Positions 37,390-45,504 of a stretch of DNA of 64,000 nucleotides are shown here, one piece after another. Every line of letters begins with the position of its first letter. Within the stretch, counting starts at the first letter, position 1. A program made the translations under genes and the position numbers. The notes under the pieces are model-generated. The model saw nothing but the letters and a program-made list of their open reading frames with translations. It was not told the DNA's origin and did no database searches. Where the stretch lies: the NCBI GenBank assembly GCA_038400315.1, contig CP151667.1, positions 5,653,174 through 5,717,173 of the forward strand, given 5' to 3'. The stretch is from Isosphaeraceae bacterium EP7 (GTDB lineage Bacteria > Planctomycetota > Planctomycetia > Isosphaerales > Isosphaeraceae).

Positions 37390-38856
37390 TCAGCGCACGG
37401 GGGCGTGGACGTCGCCCAACGCGGTCTTGGGGCTCGGGGGGGTCAGGGCATCCCTGGGATTGGGGGCCTTGCCGTCGGGGCCGGGCGGGAGGGTCGGCAG
37501 CTCGACCTTGATGATCTCGCCGTTGAGGGCCTTCATGAACTCGACGAGGTCCTGCTTCTCCTGGGGAGTGAGGCCGAGCTTCTTCATGTCCTTGTCGATC
37601 CAAGGGTTGGCATTGCCGCCGCGGTCGTAGTATTCGACCACGTCCACCAGCGTCTTCTCCTTACCGTCATGCATGTAAGGGAATGTCCGCTCGATGTCCC
37701 GGAGAGACGGGGTCTTGAAGGCCCCCTGCTCGGCCGGGTTCTTGGCACCGACCGGGGCGATCTCGAACCGTCCGATGTCGGCGAATTTGTTGGTCGCGAC
37801 GTCAAAGCCGACGCCCAGGTTATGGAACTGCTCGTCGGTGAAGTTGGCGCCGATGTGGCACGAGGTGCAATTGGCCTTCTTGAGAGTGACCTCGGGCTTG
37901 AACTCGTCGTCGGCGTTGAGCCGCAGGCCGAAGAGAACCATCCCACGCTTCTGGCTGTCGGTAAGCGCCTTTAGGTCCTCGGGCGACTCATCCTTCGAGG
38001 CCAGGTTGTAGCGGTCATAGGGAGAGTTGCCCGAGAAGGCGGTGCGCTCGAAGGTGGCGATGGCCTTCGCCACGCCGTCGAGGGTCACATCGGTGCCGAA
38101 GACTTTCTGGAACTGTTCGCGGTAGCTGGGAATGGTCCGCAGCCGGTTGACGATCTCGCCGTAAGACTGGTCACCCATCTCGATCTTGTTCTGGGGCGGG
38201 CCCTGAGCCTGGCCTTCGAGCGACGGTGCGCGACCGTCCCAGAACATCGTCTTGCCGTAGACCGTGTTCAACACGGTCGGGGCATTGCGTCCGCCGACCT
38301 GTCCGAGGATGCCGACGGACGTGGGAAGGTTGTCGGTCCAGGCCTTCTCGGGATTGTGGCAGGTGGCGCAGCTGACGGTGGTATCCTTGGAGATCCGCGC
38401 GTCGAAGTAGAGTTGCTTACCCAGGTCGAGCTTCGCCTGGGTCATGGGGTTCGCCGCCGGGATCAGCGCCGTGATCGGTCCCAGCCCTTTGGGGGGGGTG
38501 ATTGCGACGACTTCGGCGGGGGCAATCTTGCTGCTGTCGGGCATGGCCCAGAGGTGGTCGATCGAGGTCGGCACCGCGGCGGTGGCCTCCCCTCCCTTGA
38601 TTTCTTCCTTCACGACGTCGACCACCTTGCTGGTGTCGACCTCACGGACCGGCGTGACCGACTCGCCCAGCTTGCCGCCGCTCGGGGCCGGGGCCTTGCC
38701 GGGGGCCTGGGATTCCGGGGCATCGGCGACGGCGACCGGGGGAGTCGCGGGGGGGGAGGCCTCATTGCCGGCTCCGCCACAGCCGGCCAGGGACAGAAGC
38801 GCCGCCGGCAGACACCAGGCCAGCCGCGACGCAATCCGGGACGATGCGAGACGCAT
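37390..38856 (-). CDS. Di-haem cytochrome c peroxidase/MauG-family lipoprotein
   Basis: 488 residues. It has a lipobox signal (LLSLAGC) and a Pro/Ala-rich linker to about residue 80. The catalytic part has two c-type haem sites, CATCH (near 170) and CTSCH (near 345), plus GGRNAPTVLNTVYGKTMFWDGRAPSLEGQA and AFKTPSLRDIERTFPYMHDGKEKTL, diagnostic of the bacterial di-haem peroxidase/MauG family. It would reduce peroxide or carry out a related oxidation in the periplasm using cytochrome electrons. A ferredoxin gene lies 204 bp upstream on the same strand. Confidence 0.92.
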   Translation of the reverse strand: MRLASSRIASRLAWCLPAALLSLAGCGGAGNEASPPATPPVAVADAPESQAPGKAPAPSGGKLGESVTPVREVDTSKVVDVVKEEIKGGEATAAVPTSIDHLWAMPDSSKIAPAEVVAITPPKGLGPITALIPAANPMTQAKLDLGKQLYFDARISKDTTVSCATCHNPEKAWTDNLPTSVGILGQVGGRNAPTVLNTVYGKTMFWDGRAPSLEGQAQGPPQNKIEMGDQSYGEIVNRLRTIPSYREQFQKVFGTDVTLDGVAKAIATFERTAFSGNSPYDRYNLASKDESPEDLKALTDSQKRGMVLFGLRLNADDEFKPEVTLKKANCTSCHIGANFTDEQFHNLGVGFDVATNKFADIGRFEIAPVGAKNPAEQGAFKTPSLRDIERTFPYMHDGKEKTLVDVVEYYDRGGNANPWIDKDMKKLGLTPQEKQDLVEFMKALNGEIIKVELPTLPPGPDGKAPNPRDALTPPSPKTALGDVHAPVR

Positions 38857-39060
38857 GCAAGAACTCCAAACAAGAGGCGTGGACGAGCCGGGCCGCCGCA
38901 CTGGGCGGGGCTTCCGGCTGGCCGGGACCGGCCTCGGGATCGAGACTCAGGAAAGTACACGGGGACCGAGCAGCACCCGTTTGGGGCGGCCGGCCATGGG
39001 GCGAGCAGGTCGCACGAGCGGTCGGCCGGGCTGGGCCGGCACGACGCCCGGGCGGCCCGA

Positions 39061-39429
39061 TTATTTCTTCTTGGCGGCGAGGGTGAGCGCGTTACGCTGG
39101 GCGGCCTCGACGAGGTCTTCCCAATGCTTTTCGACGTATTCCGGGGGGCCGCCCTTCAGCGCCACGTACTGGGCCACTTCCAGGGTGTCGACCATGTCGA
39201 TCGTGTCCCAAGGACAGACCTGGGCGCAATGCTTGCAGCCGATGCAGCGATCAAGGTCGACGTCGCACCAGGTCTGAAGGCTTGGGTGATCCTCACCGGG
39301 CACCTTGTAGATGCAGTCGACGGGGCAGACCTCGAGGCATGCCTCGCACCCGGTACATCCATCGGCGTGGATGACGGCCAGGATACGGGGGACCACTTTG
39401 CGCGGCTTACCGGCGGTCGAGGCGGCCAT
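39061..39429 (-). CDS. Ferredoxin with two [4Fe-4S] motifs
   Basis: 122 residues. Two CxxCxxCxxxCP motifs are present, CTGCEACLEVCP and CIGCKHCAQVCP, with a CPVDCIY segment after the first as in bacterial-type ferredoxins. A ~45-residue helical tail ending in KKK follows the second cluster. It is a cytoplasmic electron carrier; the partner enzyme is unknown. Confidence 0.93.
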   Translation of the reverse strand: MAASTAGKPRKVVPRILAVIHADGCTGCEACLEVCPVDCIYKVPGEDHPSLQTWCDVDLDRCIGCKHCAQVCPWDTIDMVDTLEVAQYVALKGGPPEYVEKHWEDLVEAAQRNALTLAAKKK

Positions 39430-39561
39430 GGTGAATCCCGTCTCCTGACTGTGTGCAGGGCCTTACGTCGCGTCGGATCGACGTCGAACCGATAATGATT
39501 ATTGTTCCGCAGGCCGCGAGGGTCAAGCAATCAAACCCGCTCGCCTCGCGTTTCATCCACA

Positions 39562-40017
39562 ATGGTCCCCGAGGGTGGGGCAAAGCCCCTCGTTCCAGAC
39601 GTGAAGTATCCGCCCAAGCAAGGCATGTCGGCCGAGGAACGGTTCATCGTCGACGAGACAAACCGGATCACGTTCAGCGATTCCCAGATGCCCGCCGTGC
39701 TGGCGACCCCCTGGCTGATCCTCAGGCTGGAGTTCGCCGCGCGGCACGCGATCGAGCCTTGCCTGGAGCCGCACGAGCGCAGCGTCGGCACCTACGTCGA
39801 GGTCGAGCATCTGGCCCCCGCGCCCGAGGGCTCAGAGGTCGTCTGCCGCGCCAAGGTGATCCACGTCAATGGACCGGTCGTCACCTTCCAGGTCGAGGCC
39901 CACGACGGCATCGAGCCCCTGGCCCGCGGCATCCACCGACGTCGGGTGATCGACACCGAACGCTTCGCCCGCCGCCTCGCCCGCAAGAAAGCCCAACTCG
40001 ACGAAGGGAGAGGCTGA
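39562..40017 (+). CDS. Hotdog-fold thioesterase, FlK-like
   Basis: 151 residues (131 from the ATG at 39625). By-eye match to the fluoroacetyl-CoA thioesterase family: Thr in VLATPWLI, Glu in RLEFAARHAI and His in VEVEHLAPAP correspond to the Thr42/Glu50/His76 triad, with EAHDGIEPLARGIHRRRVI as the C-terminal strand region. It probably hydrolyses a small acyl-CoA. It lies 90 bp upstream of an OFA-family carboxylate transporter on the same strand, which suggests a link to small organic acids. The true substrate is open. Confidence 0.8.
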   Translation: MVPEGGAKPLVPDVKYPPKQGMSAEERFIVDETNRITFSDSQMPAVLATPWLILRLEFAARHAIEPCLEPHERSVGTYVEVEHLAPAPEGSEVVCRAKVIHVNGPVVTFQVEAHDGIEPLARGIHRRRVIDTERFARRLARKKAQLDEGRG

Positions 40018-40107
40018 TCCGGAGACAGGGGTCACCGTCGCGCGTGCCCCTGGCACCCCCGGCCCGGCGTGGATATGGTACGCCATCCCCAACGGAGAAC
40101 TCGGTCC

Positions 40108-41442
40108 ATGGATCACGCGTCGAAGGTGCCGTCGAAAGCCTGGGTCGTGACGTTCGCCGGCATGTCGGTGAACCTCTGCCTGGGCATTCTCTATGCGTGG
40201 AGCGTCTGGAAGGCCGGGCTCCTGAGCGATCCGGCTCATCCGGCCGGGACGCCCATGGGAGGGCGGAATGCCGGCTGGACGTACCTGACCGACGCCCAGG
40301 CAACCTGGGCTTACGCGCTCTGCGGCATCATCTTCGCGCTGTCGATGATCCCCGGCGGCCGGATCCTCGACCGGTTCGGGCCGAGCTTGGGTGCCACCCT
40401 GGGCGGCCTGTTCCTGGCCTCCGGATGCATCCTGGCCGGGCTCATGAAGAGCTATCTCGGGCTGCTCCTCGGCTTCGGGGTGCTGGGGGGAATCGGGATG
40501 GGCCTGGCCTATGCCGCGACGACCCCCGCGGCGGTCAAATGGTTCGGCCCGCACCAGCGTGGTCTCATCGTCGGCCTGGTGGTGGGCGGCTACGGAGGCG
40601 CGGCGATCTACATCTCGCCGCTGGCCAAGTCGCTCATCGCCGATTATGGCCTGACCGGCAGCTTCGTCGTGCTCGGCAGCCTCTTCGCCCTGGTCGTCGT
40701 CGTCGCAGGCCGCTTGCTGGCGTTCCCTCCGGCGGGATACGTCCCCCCCGGTGCCCCGTCCTCGGGCTCTGGCTCCGACCAGTCGGGCCTGACTCGCGTC
40801 GACTGGACCCCCGGGCAGATGGTCCGAACCTGGCAGTTCTACGGCCTGGTTTTCCTGTTCATCGGTTCGGCCCAGTCGGGCCTGCTGGTGATTGCCAACG
40901 CAACGCCGATGCTCAACGGGACGGCCAGCAAGGTCGCCTTCTTCGCGGCCAATGCCTGGTTGCTCTCGTCGTTCGGAGGTCTTGCCAACGCGACAGGTCG
41001 GGTGGGCACGGGGATCTATTCCGACCGGATCGGCCGGGCCAACGCCTACCTGATCAACGGCCTCATCTCGGCAACCTGCCTGTTCCTGATGCCGACGATC
41101 ATGGCCTCGGGCAGCGTGCCGCTGCTCTTCCTGGCTGTCGGGGTGGCCTACTGGCAATACGGCGGCGGCCTGGCCCTGATGCCCGCGTTCACGGCCGACT
41201 ACTTCGGCCCCAAGCACCTGGGGAGCAATTATGGTCTCGTCTTCCTCGGCTGGGGGATCGCCTTCATCGTCCCGCAGCTCGCGGGTTACGTGAAGGACGC
41301 CACCGGCAGCCTCGACGCGACCTTCTACGCCTCGGGAGTCCTGCTGCTGGCGGCCGTCGTCCTCAGCAGGATGCTGACCCGCCCACTCTCCCCGACGGAG
41401 ACGATTCGGGCGGAAAGCCCGATCCTGCTCGCATCAAAGTAA
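40108..41442 (+). CDS. MFS transporter, oxalate/formate antiporter (OFA)-like
   Basis: 444 residues with twelve hydrophobic segments. MFS features are SVNLCLGILYAWSVW in helix 1 (typical of OFA members), PGGRILDRFGP in loop 2-3, and GIGMGLAYAATTPAAVKWF, with DRIGRANA in loop 8-9. OFA proteins exchange or import carboxylates such as oxalate, formate or pyruvate across the inner membrane. The ATG at 40108 is preceded by GGAG. It converges on an alpha/beta hydrolase with 18 bp between stops. Confidence 0.9.
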   Translation: MDHASKVPSKAWVVTFAGMSVNLCLGILYAWSVWKAGLLSDPAHPAGTPMGGRNAGWTYLTDAQATWAYALCGIIFALSMIPGGRILDRFGPSLGATLGGLFLASGCILAGLMKSYLGLLLGFGVLGGIGMGLAYAATTPAAVKWFGPHQRGLIVGLVVGGYGGAAIYISPLAKSLIADYGLTGSFVVLGSLFALVVVVAGRLLAFPPAGYVPPGAPSSGSGSDQSGLTRVDWTPGQMVRTWQFYGLVFLFIGSAQSGLLVIANATPMLNGTASKVAFFAANAWLLSSFGGLANATGRVGTGIYSDRIGRANAYLINGLISATCLFLMPTIMASGSVPLLFLAVGVAYWQYGGGLALMPAFTADYFGPKHLGSNYGLVFLGWGIAFIVPQLAGYVKDATGSLDATFYASGVLLLAAVVLSRMLTRPLSPTETIRAESPILLASK

Positions 41443-41460
41443 GTTGTCCCGCCCGGCATC

Positions 41461-42339
41461 TCAGCGAGCCGACGCGATCCGGTCGAGGAACGCATGCAAT
41501 GCGTCCTCGACGCTCCGGCCTCCCGCATCAAAGTAGTCGTTGTGGTCGGCCGCATCGACATCGATGCGTGTCGCGCCGGGCACGCGCTCGGCCAGCCTTT
41601 CCGACATGGCGAACGGAATGAGCTGGTCGCGTCGACCGTGGCCGATGAGCACCGGGACCTTCACTCCGCCGATCTTCGAGAGGTTGTCGAATTTGTGCTG
41701 CAACAGCAGCGAGGTGGGAAGGAACGGGAAGGAACGGCGGACCATCTCGGCCAGGCTGGTGAACGGGCTGAAGATGGCCAGACCAGCGACCGGCCGACGC
41801 GCCGCCAGGTCGACCGCGACCGCCGCGCCGAGCGACCACCCCGCGGCCACGATCCTGGCCGGGTCGACATCCTTACGCGATGAGAGATGGTCGAAGGCCG
41901 CGTCGGCGGTGCGGTAGCATCCCGACTCGCCGGCCGATCCGCCGCTGAGACCAAACCCGAGATAATCGGGGATCAGCACGTTGGCCCCCAGCCTCCGGAA
42001 CGACTCGAACCGTGAGATCGAGTCGGCCAGGCACATGCCGTTGCCATAGAAGAAGAGGATGGTGGGCCGCCTTGACGCCTCGGGATCGGGCGAACCCCCC
42101 GGCCCAAGCGCCGGGCCGAAGAGGGCCACCACCTTGTCTCCGTTGGCGTCAAGTGTGACGATCGTCGCACCGGGAGGCGGGGTCACTCGGGCCTCGGGCC
42201 TCCCTTGCGAGTCGGCTCCCGGGAAGATCAAACGGTCCTGAATCGCGGTCAGCACGATGAGCATCCCCATTAGGACGAAGACCGGGAGCCGCAGGAAGCG
42301 CCAGACCCGGCGGGCGGCGGAATGCCCCGGGAGAATCAT
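41461..42339 (-). CDS. Membrane-anchored alpha/beta hydrolase
   Basis: 292 residues. One N-terminal membrane segment (LPVFVLMGMLIVLTAI) is followed by DRLIFPG, typical of the BEM46/serine aminopeptidase-like group. Catalytic elements are YLGFGLSGGS, nucleophile elbow GWSLGAAVA, acid loop GHGRRDQLIP and DAADHND with the histidine. It is probably an esterase or lipase-like enzyme at the outer face of the inner membrane. Start ATG 42339 with an AGAGGG site. Confidence 0.82.
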   Translation of the reverse strand: MILPGHSAARRVWRFLRLPVFVLMGMLIVLTAIQDRLIFPGADSQGRPEARVTPPPGATIVTLDANGDKVVALFGPALGPGGSPDPEASRRPTILFFYGNGMCLADSISRFESFRRLGANVLIPDYLGFGLSGGSAGESGCYRTADAAFDHLSSRKDVDPARIVAAGWSLGAAVAVDLAARRPVAGLAIFSPFTSLAEMVRRSFPFLPTSLLLQHKFDNLSKIGGVKVPVLIGHGRRDQLIPFAMSERLAERVPGATRIDVDAADHNDYFDAGGRSVEDALHAFLDRIASAR

Positions 42340-42439
42340 CACGTGTCAACCCTCTTACCCGATCACGCGGAGGCAGCAGGACTCCGTGGCGAATCGCCCG
42401 TAGGAAGGTCGCATGTCCGGTCACTTCGCGAAAGGCGCA

Positions 42440-42493
42440 GCACGACGACGGCCGCGTCATCCCCTGGGCGGAAGGATGACGCGGCCGTCGTGC
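42440..42493. terminator. Very long GC-rich stem-loop downstream of spoVG
   Basis: The left arm (42440-42462) pairs with the right arm (42474-42493) over 20 bp, with a 3-nt bulge (ACG duplicated on the left) and a loop of 11. It lies 54 bp after the spoVG stop on the minus strand, before the alpha/beta hydrolase gene. It is likely a transcription or RNA-decay barrier; there is no T-run. Confidence 0.6.
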
Positions 42494-42546
42494 TTGCTCT
42501 GGCTCGGGGCAACCTCGGCATCGATCCCGTCGGGGACCGGATCTGT

Positions 42547-43191
42547 TCAGATCCCTGAGCCGAAGGAGATGTCGCGGTCGGAGGCGACGCCCTCGGCGGA
42601 GGTCTCCTTGCGGGGCGCGACGTGGGGCCCGCGTATGACCGACTGTCCGTTCCGGTTGTGCTGGGCGTGGCCGCGGAGCGGGCTGCGACGCAGGGGCGGT
42701 GCCTGCTCGGAGCCGGGTGCGCCGGCCTCGGCGCCCACGTGAGCGGGGAGGTTGACGTCGAACTCGCCGCCGTCGAGGTCATCGTAGCGCGAGACGTAGC
42801 CGGGCAATTTGGCCCGTTCGAGCTCGTCGGCGTACGAGGCCAGTACGGCCGATTGGATCTTCTCGCGGCAGGACGAGTTGATCGGGTGGGCGATGTCGGC
42901 GTGCAGCTTGGCGCGGCCGTCGGCGTCACGCAGGGCGCGGTTCTCGTCCAGGCGGCAGCCGCACTGGTTGCAGAACCGGCTGCGGAGGTGGTTCTTGGTG
43001 CCGCAGTGGGTGCAGCGGTCGGTCAGCTTGCGAGATGGCATGGCGACGAAGAAGCCCTTGGCCCCTTCGATGATCTTCAGGTCACGGATGACGTACGAGT
43101 CGTCGAACGTGATGCTGCAGAACGCCTGCAAACGCTCGTTGCTGCCCGAGTTGTCTTCCATGAGCTTGATGCGGACTTCGGTGATTTCCAC
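42547..43191 (-). CDS. spoVG: SpoVG-family protein with inserted zinc ribbon
   Basis: 214 residues versus ~90 for Firmicutes SpoVG. The SpoVG core is split: residues 1-57 (MEITEVRIKLM, FCSITFDDSYVIRDLKIIEGAKGFFVAMPSRK) and 99-125 (DIAHPINSSCREKIQSAVLASY). Between them, residues 60-79 hold a zinc-ribbon-like cysteine set (CTHCG, CNQCGC), which replaces the short loop of other SpoVG proteins. The C-terminal ~80 residues are Pro/Arg/Ser-rich and look disordered. SpoVG binds nucleic acid and regulates genes post-transcriptionally in other bacteria. The gene is 31 bp downstream of ispE, as in the Firmicutes ispE-spoVG neighbourhood. Confidence 0.88.
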   Translation of the reverse strand: MEITEVRIKLMEDNSGSNERLQAFCSITFDDSYVIRDLKIIEGAKGFFVAMPSRKLTDRCTHCGTKNHLRSRFCNQCGCRLDENRALRDADGRAKLHADIAHPINSSCREKIQSAVLASYADELERAKLPGYVSRYDDLDGGEFDVNLPAHVGAEAGAPGSEQAPPLRRSPLRGHAQHNRNGQSVIRGPHVAPRKETSAEGVASDRDISFGSGI

Positions 43192-43222
43192 GGCCGGTAC
43201 TCCTTTACGAGGCGTGTCCCGC

Positions 43223-44101
43223 TCAAGGGTCGCAGGTGACGGCCCGGACCTGTCCCAGTCCGGGGAGTTGCAGTCGGTTCGCGGCCTCGCGTGCCGCGTC
43301 TTTGTCGCGGCAGAGCCCGAAAAAGGCAGAGCCGCTGCCGCTCATCAGGTGCCCGTCGAGCAACGGGCCGAGGTCGGCCAGGGCCTTGTTGACCCTCGCC
43401 AGCTCCGGCCGGATCGACTCGGCGATCGGCTGAAGCCGATTAAACAAGAGCTCAGCCAGTTCGGCCGGCTTGCCGCCGGCCAAGGCCTCCACAATCCCTC
43501 CCATCGGCCTGGGCCGAGGGGGGGGCACGAGCGCCCGGTACACGTCCGCCGTCGAGACTCCAACGGGGGGGCAGACCAGGACGAAGTGCAGAGGAGCCTT
43601 CAGATTGATCGGTTCCACACGCTCGCCTCGACCTCGGCAGACAGCCGCAGGACCGTGCAGGAAGAAGTTGACGTCGCTGCCCAGGCCCGAGGCGAGCTCG
43701 TCCAGCGCTTCGATTCCGAGGCCAAGGCCCCAGAGTCGATCGAGGCCGACCAGGGTGGCCGCCGCGTCGCTGGATCCGCCCGCAAGGCCTGCCTGCGACG
43801 GGATCCGCTTCTTCAGCTCGATCCTCACGCCGCGCATCGTCCCGGCTCGATCCTTGAGCCGTAACGCCGCGCGGACGACCAGGTTGTCTTCGTCGGTCGG
43901 GAGCGTCGGGTCATCGCATTCCAGGGAAACCTGCCCCGATGGGTCATCGACCAGGCGTAACGTGTCACGCAGGTCGACAGCCACCATGACTGTCTCAAGC
44001 TCGTGGTATCCGTCGGGCCGCTTGCCCAGGATCTCCAGGAACAGGTTGAGCTTGGCCGGTGCTTCCACCTCGATCGCACCGTCACGGTCATGCACGATCA
44101 T
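43223..44101 (-). CDS. ispE: 4-diphosphocytidyl-2-C-methyl-D-erythritol kinase
   Basis: 292 residues. GHMP kinase motifs: APAKLNLFLEILGKRPDGYHELE (motif 1 with catalytic Lys), IPSQAGLAGGSSDAAATLVGL (motif 2, glycine-rich ATP loop with GLAGGSSDAA) and HLMSGSGSAFFGL (motif 3). It phosphorylates the 2-hydroxyl of CDP-methylerythritol in the non-mevalonate isoprenoid pathway. The start at 44101 gives the family's length and places the first motif near residue 15; the ribosome site is weak. Confidence 0.95.
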   Translation of the reverse strand: MIVHDRDGAIEVEAPAKLNLFLEILGKRPDGYHELETVMVAVDLRDTLRLVDDPSGQVSLECDDPTLPTDEDNLVVRAALRLKDRAGTMRGVRIELKKRIPSQAGLAGGSSDAAATLVGLDRLWGLGLGIEALDELASGLGSDVNFFLHGPAAVCRGRGERVEPINLKAPLHFVLVCPPVGVSTADVYRALVPPPRPRPMGGIVEALAGGKPAELAELLFNRLQPIAESIRPELARVNKALADLGPLLDGHLMSGSGSAFFGLCRDKDAAREAANRLQLPGLGQVRAVTCDP

Positions 44102-44461
44102 CCGATCGACACCCCGCGACGGGCCACGCGGGCGGCGTCCCGACTCATCCCCAACTCGTTCCCTAAATCCATGTTCCGGCCTCGACTTCCGTCCATCCCC
44201 GGCCGATGCCCGGGCGAGCTCTCGGGGCCACTTCCGGCGACCCTCCCGGAACACCGGACCTTGTATCCCGATCGCGGAAAGGTCGCAAGCCGAAATCCTC
44301 AAGTCGCGAACGACGCCTGCCGGATGACACATTTCGCGGCAATTTCACGACGGGCGGCCCGCGCGTTGCTTCGGGGCCACACGTCTCCTAGACTGCGGAC
44401 TTCGCACCCATTTCGTCCCGATCTCGATCGCGGGCCGAGCGCCCGCCCGGAGGATGCAGCG
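44102..44461. other. Divergent intergenic region, ispE / sugar isomerase
   Basis: 360 bp between two divergent genes. It must hold both promoters, but I could not fix a -35/-10 pair. No repeats or small genes are supported. Confidence 0.35.
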
Positions 44462-45418
44462 ATGAGCGGCAATCGTTGGAGTCGCAGGTCGTTTCTCGGG
44501 ACGATGGCCGCCGGCGGCCTGGCCCTCGGCACCGGCGTCCGGCCGGCATTCGCGCTGGCCGGCGGCCAGCCCAAGCCGGGCAAGATCGGCGACTTCAAGA
44601 TCTCGCTGGCTGAGTGGTCGCTGCACAAGGCCCTCCGCGAGAAAGACGCCAAGATCACCAACCTCGACTTCCCGCGCATCGCACGCGACGAATACGGCAT
44701 CGAGGGCGTCGAATACGTCAATCAGTTCTTCAAGGACAAGGCCCACGACGCGGCCTACCTGAAGGACCTCAACAAGCGGGCCGCCGATAACGGGGTCACC
44801 AACGTCCTCATCATGATCGACGGCGAAGGGGACCTCAGCCTCGCCGACGCCGCCAAGCGCAACCAGGCCGTCGAGAACCACAAGAAGTGGGTCGACGCCG
44901 CCGCCACTCTCGGTTGCCATGCCATCCGCATCAACACCGGCAGCAACTACGGCCCCGACAAGACCGACGACGCCGCGGCCGGCTGCTCGGCCGTGGCCGA
45001 GTACGGCGCCAAGCACAAGATCCACATCATCTGCGAGAACCACGGCGGGCCGTCCAGCGACCCCGACTCGCTGATCGCGCTGGTCAAGGCCGTCAACAAT
45101 CCGATGTTCGGCACCCTGCCCGACTTCGGCAACTTCCCCAAGCATAAGAATAACAACACCTACGCGATCGATGTGTATGACGCGATCGCGAGGCTGATGC
45201 CCTACGCAAAGGGGGTCTCCGCCAAGAGCTACGACTTCGCCTCCGACGGCACCGAGTCGAACCTCGACTTCGCCCGGATCCTCAAGATCGTCACCGATTC
45301 CGGCTACAACGGCTGGGTCGGCATCGAGTACGAGGGCAGTCGCCTGACCGAGCCCGAGGGCATCCGCGCCACCAAGAAGCTGCTCGAAAAGCTGAGGGGC
45401 GCGGATTACCGGGGCTGA
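44462..45418 (+). CDS. Tat-exported sugar phosphate isomerase/epimerase-like TIM barrel
   Basis: 318 residues. The signal is twin-arginine (NRWSRRSFLGTMAAGGLALG). The xylose-isomerase-like TIM-barrel (AP endonuclease 2) family shows in ISLAEWSLHKAL, IEGVEYVNQFF, ATLGCHAIRINTG, HIICENHGGPSSDPDSL (metal Glu), TLPDFGNFP and WVGIEYEGSRLTEPEGIRATKKLL (last metal Glu). Such enzymes epimerise or isomerise sugars and cyclitols with a divalent metal. Planctomycetes export many. GGAGG precedes the ATG. Confidence 0.88.
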   Translation: MSGNRWSRRSFLGTMAAGGLALGTGVRPAFALAGGQPKPGKIGDFKISLAEWSLHKALREKDAKITNLDFPRIARDEYGIEGVEYVNQFFKDKAHDAAYLKDLNKRAADNGVTNVLIMIDGEGDLSLADAAKRNQAVENHKKWVDAAATLGCHAIRINTGSNYGPDKTDDAAAGCSAVAEYGAKHKIHIICENHGGPSSDPDSLIALVKAVNNPMFGTLPDFGNFPKHKNNNTYAIDVYDAIARLMPYAKGVSAKSYDFASDGTESNLDFARILKIVTDSGYNGWVGIEYEGSRLTEPEGIRATKKLLEKLRGADYRG

Positions 45419-45444
45419 GCCGGAACCGGCCGCGAACTTCCAAA

Positions 45445-45480
45445 GGCCGCCCGCGCACGGGAAACCGGGCGTGGGCGGCC
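45445..45480 (+). terminator. Hairpin after the isomerase gene
   Basis: GGCCGCCCGCGC (from 45445) pairs with GCGTGGGCGGCC (to 45480) with one G-T wobble, around a small C/G-rich loop. It starts 27 bp after the isomerase stop and ends 24 bp before the next ATG. No T-run, so read-through is possible. Confidence 0.5.
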
Positions 45481-45504
45481 GATCCATCTCCAGGGAAGCC
45501 CGAG

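Noticed and set aside
39453-41621. 722-codon plus-strand frame across the thioesterase and transporter
   Set aside because: Same strand but different frame from the FlK-like and OFA genes, which have clear motifs; the 722-codon product has none.
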